In this document: one piece after another, positions 51,486 through 61,620 of the stretch
Numbering within the stretch: the stretch's first letter is position 1
Layout of the letters: each line of letters starts with the position of its first letter
Assembly: GCA_029961685.1 (NCBI GenBank)
Contig: JARWKL010000002.1
Location: 18,816,908 to 18,880,907, forward strand
Source of the DNA: Aristolochia californica
Lineage: Eukaryota; Streptophyta; Magnoliopsida; Piperales; Aristolochiaceae
DNA: 64,000 nt
Direction: 5' to 3'
The notes under the pieces: model-generated
The model's input: the letters and a program-made list of their open reading frames with translations, nothing else
The model's database searches: none
What the model was told of the DNA's origin: nothing
Position numbers and translations under genes: made by a program

Positions 51486-51807
51486 GTGCTCTCCTTTCTA
51501 TTGATCGATTTTGCCCTAAAAATCTCTCTTTCACAAATGGTATTTTTGTAAATATCTCTTTCTCCCCCAAAATTCTCCTGAAATTCCATAATTGAATCCA
51601 TAAAAATCATTTCAGGAAGAAATAAACCGTAAAAGCAATGAAATATTATTCAGGAGAGAAAAATATGCCATATAAGCAGTGATTAATGCCAAATTCAATA
51701 AATGCACGTTTCATTTGAAAACCAATAAATAACTACCTATAGCACAATTATAAGGGTTATTCTAATATAATTAACCTAGTTCTCATGTCAGAATCTGGCA
51801 TCTATCA
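50444..51807 (-). repeat. 5' LTR of the Athila-type element
   Basis: This 1364-bp LTR is right-most on the plus strand and the 5' LTR in element orientation. It pairs with 42303-43640 from end to end. The length difference is largely a 34-base C-run (51450-51483) where the other LTR has a short interrupted C tract. Many differences between the two LTRs are C/T or G/A changes, as expected for methylated, silenced DNA. Confidence 0.92.
51450..51483 (+). repeat. Poly-C run in the LTR, 34 bases
   Basis: An uninterrupted C-run inside the 5' LTR. The corresponding site in the 3' LTR (~43300-43315) is a short, broken C tract (cccttcctccccccct), so this run expanded after insertion or is a sequencing artefact. 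Confidence 0.9.
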
Positions 51808-51812
51808 ATATG
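51808..51812 (+). repeat. Target-site duplication, right copy (atatg)
   Basis: A perfect match to 42298-42302, directly after the right LTR. Confidence 0.9.
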
Positions 51813-54800
51813 CTTGCCTGAAACATCTTGAGATGCAAATGACCTAATAATCCAAAAATTTCAAGGAGCAGAAATAATTCAATTCTCAAGTCAACGTGGA
51901 GTGGGATATTTACCTAAGCCAAACAACCCACTTTTTGCCTTTTTACAAAAAAAGGGACCTAACAATCATAGATCATCGTAAATGTTTTGATCGATTAATT
52001 TGTGTAATGGCTATAATTTTTGTTAGAAATGATTTATGGTTTGGGAGTCAACACTAAGTTAAAAATGCCTCGCACCCCCTTTCCCGATGATTGCAAAACC
52101 AAATATATAAAAAACTAAAATAGTTTACAATCCATAAAAATCACAGATACTTTTTGGAATTATCTCTCTCAACATTTGTACATTTCATTTTGGATGTTCA
52201 AGTTTTTTTCAAATCCAAACTTGAGTTTTCGCTCTCCCATTTTTTCTCGAAAACAAAGTTATCAGGCAAATAGATTACAACAAAATGAAAATTTTAGAGT
52301 TTATATATGCAAAAAATCAAAGACTATAATAAAACTAAGTGAATAAAATTATTCACGCACTAAAAATGAACACCAAAGTTTTGTTAACCATGTTTGAGAA
52401 ATTCTACTAGTATAACCCCTAATAGTTTTGTGGAATTTTATAAGAAAGAGATATCTAATTGATCCTAACATGTTTTAAATATGGATATGCGTGCCTGAAA
52501 CATGTTGAAGATGCAAATAAACTAATGATCCAAAAATTTCAAGGAGTAGAAAAAATTAAATTCTCAAGTTAATGTGCGGTGGGATGTTTAGCTGAGCCCA
52601 ACAACCCACATTTTGCCTTCTTACAAAAAGCGGACCTAACAATCATAGATCATCATAAATGTTTTGATCGATTAATGATGTGTAACGGCTACAATTTTTG
52701 TTAGAAATGACTTATGGTTTGGGAGTCAGCACTCAGTTAAAAATGCCTCACCTCCCCTTTTCCGATGATTGCAAAACCTAATATATAAAAAACTAAAAGA
52801 CTTTACAATCCTTAAAAATCACATATACTTTTTAGAATTATCTCTCTTAGCATTTGTGCATTTCCATTTATGATGTTAAATTTTTTTTTCAAATCCAAAC
52901 TTGAGTTTTCACTCTCCTACTTTTATCGTAAACAAAAAGATAAGGCAAATAGATCACAACAAAATGAAAATTTTAGAGTTTATCTATGCAAAAAATTGAA
53001 AACCAAAATAAATGTAAGTGAAAAAAATTATTTCATGCACTAAAAATGAACACCAAAGTTTTGTTATCCATGTTTGAGAAATTCCACTAGTACAACCCCT
53101 AATAGCTTGGTGGAATTTTATCAGAAAGAGATTTCTAATTGATCCTAACATATTTTACATATGGATATGCATGCCTGAAACATGTTGAAGGTTCAAATGA
53201 CAAAATGATCCAAAATTTTCAAAGAGAAGAAAATTTTAAGTCCTAAAGTTAATGTGCTGTGGGATATTTACCACAGCAAAAAAACTGACTTTTTACCTAT
53301 TTACAAAAAGCGGTCCTAACAATCATAGATCATCGTAAATATTTTGATCGATTAATTATGTGTACCGGCTATAATTTTTTTTTGAAATGTCTTATGGTTT
53401 GGGAGTCAACACTCAATTATAAATGTCTCGCCCCTCCTTTTCCGATGATTGCAAAACCTAATATATAAAAAACTAAAAGAGTTTACAATCCCCAAAAATC
53501 ACATATTCTTTTTCGAATTATCTCTCTCAGGATTTGGGCATTTCCATTTTGGATGTTCAAATTTTATTCAAATCCAAACATGAGTTTTCTCTCTCCCATT
53601 TTTCTCTTAAACAAAAAGATAAGGCAAATATATCATAACAAAATGAAACTTTTAGAGTTTATGTATCTAAAAAATCAAAAACTATAATAAATATAAGTGA
53701 AGAAAATTATTTCACGCACTAAAAATGAACACCAAAGTTTTGTTATCCATGTTTTGGAAATACCACTAGTACAACCCCTAATAGCTTGGTAGAATTTTAT
53801 AAGAAAGTGATTTCTAATTGATCCTAACATGTTTTAAATATGGATATGCATGCCTGAAACATGTTGAAGATGCAAACGACCAAATGATCCAAAAATTTCA
53901 AGTTGTAAAAATTAAATTCTCAAGTTAACGTGCGGTGGGATATTTACCAGAACCAAACAACCCACATTTTGCTTATTTACAAAAAGCGGACCTAATAATC
54001 ATAGATCATCGTAAATGTTTTGATCGATTAATGATGTGTAACGACTATAATTTTAGTTAGAAATGACTTATGGTTTGGGAGTCAACACTCTGTGAAAAAT
54101 GCTTCGCCCCCAGTTTTCTGAAGATTACCAAACCTAATATATACAAAACTAATAGAGTTTACATTCCTTGAAAATCATTGATACTTTTTGGAATTATCTC
54201 TCTTAGCATTTGTGCATTTCTGTTTGGATGTTCATTTTTTTTTCAAATCCAAACTTGAGTTTTCATTCTCCCATTTTTCTCGTAAACAAAAAGATAAGGC
54301 AAATAGATCACAACAAAATGAAAATTATAGAGTTTTTGCATGAAAAAAATTGAAAACTATAATAAATGTATGTGAAGAAAATTATTTCACGCTCTAAAAA
54401 AGAACACCAAAGTTTTGCTATCCATGTTTGGGAAATTCCACTAGAACAACTATTAATAGCTTGGTGGAATTTTATAAGAAAGAAATTTCTAATTGATCCT
54501 AACATGTTTTAAATGTGGATATGCATGCCTGAAACATGTTGAAGATGCAAATGACCTAATGATCAAAATATTTTGGAGTAGAAAAAATTAAATTTTCAAG
54601 TTAACGTGCGGTGGGATATTTTCCAGAGCAAAACAACCCATTTTTTGCTTATTTACAAAAAGCGAACCAAACACTCATAGATCATCGTAAATGTTTTGAT
54701 CGATTAATGATGTGTAATGGCTATAAATTTTGTTAGCAATGACTTATGGTTTGGGAGTCACCACTCAGTTAAAAATACCTCGCTCCCAGTTTTCTGAAGA

Positions 54801-55407
54801 TTACAAAACCTAATATAAACAAAACTAAAAGAGTTTAAAATCCATTAAATTCACAAATACTTTTTGGAATTATTTCTCTTAGCATTTGCGCATTTCTATT
54901 TGGATGTTCAATTTTTTTTCAAATCCAAACTAGAGTTTTTACTCTCCCATTTTTCTCTTAAACAAAAAAATAAGGCAAATAGATCACAGCAAAATGAAAA
55001 TTATAGAGTTTATGTATGCAAAAAATTAAAAACTATAATAAATGTAGGTGAAGAAAATTATTTCACGCACTAAAAATTAACACCAAAGTTTTGTAATCCA
55101 TGTTTTGGAAATTCTACTAGTACAACTACTAATAGCTTGGTGGAATTTTATAAAAAAAGAGATTTCTAATTGATCCTAACATGTTTTAAATATGGATATG
55201 CATGCGTAAAACATGTTGAAGATGCAAATGACCTAATGATCAAAATATTTTGGAGTAGAAAAAATTAAATTCTCAAGTTAACGTGCGGTGGATATTTTCC
55301 AGAGCCATACAACCTACTTTTTGCTTATTTACAAAAAGTGAACCAAACACTCATAGATCATCGTAAATGTTTTGATCGATTAATGATGTGTAACGTCTAT
55401 AATTTTT

Positions 55408-56765
55408 CCAATGATTGCATAAAAAAATATATAAAAAACTAAAAAAGTTAAGTATCATTAAAAATCACACGTACTTTTTGGAATTATCTCTCTGAGCATT
55501 TGTGCATTTCTATTTTGGATGTTCATTTTTTTTCAAATCCAAACTTAAGTTTTCACTCTCCCATTTTTCATGTAAACAAAAAGATAAGACTAATAGATCA
55601 CTACAAAATGAAATTTTTTGAGTTTGTCTATGCAAAAAATTGAAAACTATAATAAAAGTAAGTGAAGAAAACTATTTCATGCACTAAAAAGAACACCAAC
55701 GTTTTGTTATCCATGTTTGGGAAATTCCACTAGTACAACCACTAATATCTTCGTGGAATTTTATAAGAAAGAGATTTCTAATTGATCCTAACATGTTTTA
55801 AATATTGATATGCATGCCTAAAACATGTTGAAGATGCAAATAACATAATGATCCAAAACTTTCTAGGAGTAGAAAATTGTAAATTCGCAAGTTAATGTGC
55901 AGTGAGATATTTACTAGAGCCAAACAACCAACTTTTCCCCTATTTCCAAAAAGCGGTCCTAACAATCATAGATCATCGTAAATGTTTTTATCGATTAATT
56001 ATGTGTAACGGCTATAATTTTTGTTAGAAATGGCTTATGGTTTGGGAGTCAACACTCAGTTAAAAATTCCTCAACCCCTCCCCCCCTTCTTTTCCAATGA
56101 TTGCATAAAAAAATATATAAAAAACTAAGAGAGTTTACAATCCTTAAAAATCACACAAACTTTTTGGAATTATCTCTTTGAGCATTTGTGCATTTCTATT
56201 TTGGATGTTCATTTTTTTTTCAAATCCAAACTTAAGTTTTCACTCTCCCATTTTTCACGTAAACAAAAAGATAAGACTAATAGATCACTACAAAATGAAA
56301 ATTTTAGAGTTTGTCTATGCAAAAAATTGAAAACTATAATAAAAGTGAATGAAGAAAACTATTTCATGCACTAAAAAGAACACCAAAGTTTTGTTATCCA
56401 TGTTTGGGAAATTCCACTAGTACAACCACAAATATCTTAGTGGAATTTTATAAGAAAGAGATTTCTAATTGATCCTAACATGTTTTAAATATTGATATGC
56501 ATGCTTAAAACATGTTGAAGATGCAAATGACATAATGATCCAAAAATTTCAAGGAGTAGAAAATTGTAAATTCGCAAGTTAATGTTCAGTGAGATATTTA
56601 CCAGAGCCAAACAACCAACTTTTCCCCTATTTCCAAAAAGCGGTCCTAACAATCATAGATCATCGTAAATGTTTTGATCGATTAATTATGTGTTACGGCT
56701 ATAATTTTTGTTAGAAATGGCTTATGGTTTGGGAGTCAACATAGTTAAAAAAGCCTCAACCCCCT
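55408..56765 (+). repeat. Near-identical adjacent satellite monomers
   Basis: Two neighbouring units, starting at ccaatgattgcataaaaaaa (55408 and 56094, 686 bases apart), share private variants: gcataaaaaaatatata, gatcactacaaaatgaaa, aatattgatatgcatgc, attcgcaagttaatgt and cttttcccctatttcc. Stretches compared by eye are about 95% identical, more than either is to its other neighbours. This is a recent local duplication. Confidence 0.75.
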
Positions 56766-58788
56766 TTTTCGATGATTGCAAAACCTAAAATACAAAAAAC
56801 TAAAAGAGGTTAAATTCATTAAAAACACAGATAGTTTTTGGAATTATCTCTCTCAGCATTTGTGCCTTTCCATTTTGGATGTGCAAATTTTATTAAAATC
56901 CAAACTTGACTTTTCTCTCTCCCATTTTTCTCGTAAACACAAATATAAGGCAAATAGATCACAAAAAAATGAAAATTTTAGAGTTTATGTATGCAAAAAA
57001 TCTAGAACTATAATAAATGTGAATGAATGAAATTATTACACAAACTAAAAATAAACACCAAAGTTTTGTTATGCATGGTTGGGAAATTCCACTTGTACAA
57101 CCCCAAATAGCTTGGAGGAATTTTATAAGAAAGAGATTTCTAATTGATCCTAACATGTTCTAGATATGGAGATGCATGCCTGAAACATGTTGAAGATGCA
57201 AATAACCGAATGATCCAAAACTTTCAAGAAGTAGAAAATATTAAATTCTCAAGTTAACGTGCGGTGGGAATTTACCAGAGCCAAACAACCCAGTTTTTCC
57301 TACGTACAAAAAGTGGACCTAAAAATCATAGATCATCGTAAATATTTTGATTTTATGATGTGTAACGGCTAAATTTTTTTTTTGAAATGACTTAAAAACT
57401 AAAAGAGTTTACAATCCTTAAAAATCACAGATACTTTTTGGATATATCTCTCTTTGCATTTGCGCATTTGCATTTTGGATGTTCAATTTTTTTTCAAATC
57501 CAAACTTGAATTTTTACTCTCCCATTTTTTCTCGTAAACAATAAGAAAGGGCAAATAGATCACAAAAAAATGAAAATTTTTGAGTTTACATATGCAAAAA
57601 ATTGAAAACTTTAATAAATGTAGGTGAAGAAAATTATTTCATGCACTTAAAATGAACACCAAAGTTTTGTTATCCATGTTTGGGAAATTCCACTAGTATA
57701 ACCCCTAATAGCTTGGTGGAATTTTATAAGAAAGAGATTTCTAATTGATCCTAACATGTTTTAAATATGGATATGTGTGCATGAAACAAGTTGAAGATGC
57801 AAATGACCAAATGATCCAAAAATTTCAAGGAGTTGTAAAAATTTAATTCTCAAGTTAACGAGCGGTGGGATATTTACCATAGCCAAACAACCTACTTTTT
57901 CCCTATTTACAAAAAGCTAACCAAACACTCATTGATATATGAATGATGTGTAATGGCTATAATTTTTGTTAGAAAAGACTTATGGTTTGGGAGTCAACAC
58001 TCAGTTAAAAATGCCTCACCCCCCCTTTTCCGTTGATTGCAAAACCTAATATATAAAAAATAAAAGAGTTTACAATCCTTTAAAATCACAAATACTTTTT
58101 CGAATTATCTCTCTCAGCATTTGTGCATTTCCATTTTGGATGTGCAAATTTTATTCAAATCCGAACTTAAGTTTTCTCTCCCTTTTTTCTCCTAAACAAA
58201 AATATAAGGCAAATACATCATAAAAAATGAAAATTTTAGAGTTTATGTATGCAAAAAATCTAAAACTATAATAAATGTAAGTGAAGAAAATTATTTCACG
58301 TACTAAAAATGAACACCAAAGTTTTGTTATCCATATTTGGGAAATTCCACTTGTTCAACCACTAATAACTTGGTGGAATTTTAAAAGAAAGAGATTTGTA
58401 ATTGATCCTAACATGTTTTAGATATGCATATGCATGCCTAAAACATGTTGAAGATGCAAATGACCAAATGATCCAAAATTTTCAAGAAGTTGAAACCATT
58501 AAATTCTCAAGTTAACGTGCGGTGGGATATTTACAAGAGCCAAACAACCCACTTTTTCCTACTCACAAAAAGTGGACCTAAAAATCATAGATTATCATAA
58601 ATTTTTTTATTTAATGAAGTGTAACGACTATAATTTTTGTTAGAAATGACTTATGGTTTGGGAGTCAACACTCAGTTAAAAATGCCTCGCCCCCCCTTTT
58701 CCGATGATCGCAAAACCCAATATATAAAAAAATAAAAGTGTTTACAATCCTTAAAAACCACAGATACTTTTTGGAATTGTCTCTCTCA

Positions 58789-60004
58789 GCATTTGCGCAT
58801 TTCCTTTTTGGATGTTCAAATTTTATTCAAATCCAAACTTGAGTTTTTTCTCTCCCATTTTTCTCGAACCCAAAAATATAACGCAAATATATCATAAAAA
58901 AATAAAAATTTTAGAGTTTATGTATGCAAAAAATCTAGAACTATAATAAATGTAAGAGAAAGAAATTATTTCATGAACTAAAAATGAAAACCAAAGTTTT
59001 GTTATCCATGTTTGGGAAATTCCAATTGTACAACCCCTAATAGCTTGGTGGAATTTTATATGAAAGAGATTCCTAATTGATCCTAACATGTTTTAGATAT
59101 GGATATACATGCCTGAAACATGTTGAAGAAGCAAATGACTGAATGATCCAAAATTTTCAAGAAGAAGAAAACATTAAATTCTCAAGTTGACGTGCGGTGG
59201 GATATTTACCAGAGCCAAACATCCCACTTTTTGCCTATTTACTAAAGCTTGGTGGAATTTGATAAGAAAGAGATTTCTAATTGATCCTAACATGTTTTAA
59301 ATATGGATATGTGTCCATGGAACAAGCTGAAGATGCAAATGACCAAATGATCCAAAACTTTCATGGATTTGAAAAAATTAAATTCTCAAGTTAACGTGCG
59401 GTGGGATATTTACCAGAGCCAAACAACCCACTTTTTGCCTATTTACAAAGAGCAGACCAATCACTCATTGATCATTATCAATTTTTTGATCGATTAATGA
59501 TGTGTAATGGCTATAATGTTTTTTTAGAAATGACTTATGACTTGGGAGTCAACACTAAGTTAAAAGACCTCAACCTCCCTTTTCCGATGATTGCAAAAAC
59601 TAATATAAAAGAGTTTACAATCCGAACATGTTTCAAATATGGAAATGCATGCATGAAACATGTTGAAGATGCAAATGATGTAATGATCCAAAAATTTCAA
59701 GTAGTAGAAAATTGTAAATCCGCATGTTAATGTGCGGTGGGATTTATACCAAAGCCAAACAACCGACTTTTTGTCTATTTAAAAAAAGTGGTCCTAACAA
59801 TCACAGATCATTGTAAATATTTTGATCTATTAATTATGTGTAATGGCTATAATATTTGTTAGAAATGGCTTATGTTTTGGTAGTCAACACTCAGTTAAAA
59901 TAGCCTCACCCCCCTTTTCCGATGATTGCAAAACCTAATATATCTAAACTAAAAGAGGCTACAATCCTTTAAAATCACAAATACTTTTTTGAATTATCTC
60001 TCTC
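58789..60004 (+). repeat. Truncated satellite monomers (junctions ~59236 and ~59620)
   Basis: At about 59236 gcctatttacta joins aagcttggtggaattt. At about 59620 gagtttacaatcc joins gaacatgtttcaaatatgg, skipping the anchor and the T-rich block. The anchors on either side are 1216 bases apart instead of a multiple of 678. Confidence 0.7.
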
Positions 60005-60580
60005 AGCATTTGTGCATTTCCATTTTGGATGTGAAAATTTTATTCATTTCCATTTTCTCTGTCCCTTTTTCCTCGTAAAAAAAAATATAAGGCAAATACA
60101 TCATAAAAAATGAAAATTTTAGAGTTCATGTATGCAAAAAATCTTGTACTATAATAAAAGTAAGTGAAGAAAATTATTTCATGGACTAAAAATGAACGCC
60201 AAAGTTTTGTTATCCATGTTTGGGAAATTCCACTAGTACAACCACTAATATCTTGGTGGAATTTTATAAGAAAGAGATTTCTAATTGATCCTAACATGTT
60301 TTAAATATGGATATGCATGCCTGAAACATGTTGAAGATGCAAGTGATATAATAATCCCAAAATTTATACTAGTAGAAAATTGTAAATTCGCAAGTTAATG
60401 TGCTATAGGATATTTACCAAAGCCAAACAACCGACTTGTTGACTATTTAAAAAAAGTGGTCCTAACAATCATAGATCATCATAAATGTTTTGAACAATTA
60501 ATTATGTGTAACGGCTATAATTTTTTATAGAATTGGCTTTTGGTTTGGGAGTCAACACTTGGTTAAAAAAGCCTCACCCC

Positions 60581-60581
<1 letters not shown>

Positions 60582-60615
<34 letters not shown>
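60582..60615 (+). repeat. Poly-C run in satellite, 34 bases
   Basis: An uninterrupted C-run in the usual monomer phase, preceded by cctcacccca and followed by ttttctgatgattgc. Confidence 0.9.
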
Positions 60616-60706
60616 TTTTCTGATGATTGCAAAACCAAATATATAAAAAACTAAAAGAGGTTACAATCCTTAAAAACACAGATATGTTTTGGAATTATCT
60701 CTCTCA

Positions 60707-61620
60707 GCATTTGCGCATTTCCATTTTGGATGTGAAAATTTTATTCAAATCCAAACTTGAGTTTTCTCTCTCCCATTTTTCTCGTAACCTAAAATATAAG
60801 GCAAGTACAACATAAAATAATAAAAAATTTAGAGTGTTTGTATGCAAAAAATCTAGAACTATCATCAATGAAAGTGAAGAAAATTATTTCATGCCCTAAA
60901 AATGAACACCAAAGTTTTGTTATCCATGTTTGGGAAATTCCACTTGTACAACCCCTAATAGCTTGGAATTTGATACGAAAGAGATTTCTAATTGATCCTA
61001 ACATGTTTTAAATATGGATATGCATGCCTGAAACATGTTGAAGATGCAAATGACTTAAAGATCCAAAAAATTCAAGGTGTATGCAATAAATTGAAAACTA
61101 TAATAAATGTAAGTTAAGAAAATTATTTCACTCACTAAAAATGAACACTAAAGTTTTGTTGCCCATGTTTGTGAAATTCCACTCGTACATCCCCCTAATA
61201 GCTTGGTGGAATTTTATAAGAAAGAGATTTCTAATTGATCCTAACATGTTTTAGATATGGATATGAATGCCTGAAACATATTGAAGATGCAAATGACCGA
61301 ATGATCCAAAATATTCAAGAAGTAGAAAACATTAAATTCTCAAGTAAATGTGCAGTGGGATATTTACCAGAGCCAAACAACCAAGTTTTTCCTACTTACA
61401 AAAAGTCGACCTACCAATCGTAGATCATCATAAATTTTTTGATTTAATGATGTGTAACAGCTATAATTTTTATTAGAAATGACTTATGGTTTGGGAGTCA
61501 ACACGCAGTTAAAAATGCCTCGTGCCCCCTTTTTCGATGATTGCAAAAACCTAATATATAAAAAACTAAAAGAGTTTACAATCCTTAAACATCATAGATA
61601 CTTTTTGGAATTATCTCTCT
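60707..61620 (+). repeat. Truncated satellite monomers (junction ~61078)
   Basis: The spacing is 914 bases. At about 61075-61082 aaaaaattcaagg joins tgtatgcaataaattgaaaac, moving from the palindrome region of one unit to the middle of another. Confidence 0.7.

Larger units (their letters stand above)
42303..51807 (-). mobile_element. Athila-type Ty3/gypsy LTR retrotransposon, degenerate
   Basis: This 9505-bp element has LTRs at 42303-43640 and 50444-51807, an interior of 6803 bp, and TSD atatg on both sides. Genes read on the minus strand, so its 5' end is at the right. The gene order from right to left is gag, protease, RT, RNase H, integrase, the Ty3/gypsy order. Family wording in gag (RSMVDGMSGGSL), RT (FLDGYSGYNQIPIAPEDQ) and the integrase end ([10 protein letters not shown]) is that of the plant Athila lineage. 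Several stops and frameshifts and an altered RT active site mean it is dead. About 31 differences in the first ~345 bases of the LTR pair (roughly 9%, counted by eye) imply an insertion a few million years old at commonly used plant rates. Confidence 0.93.
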
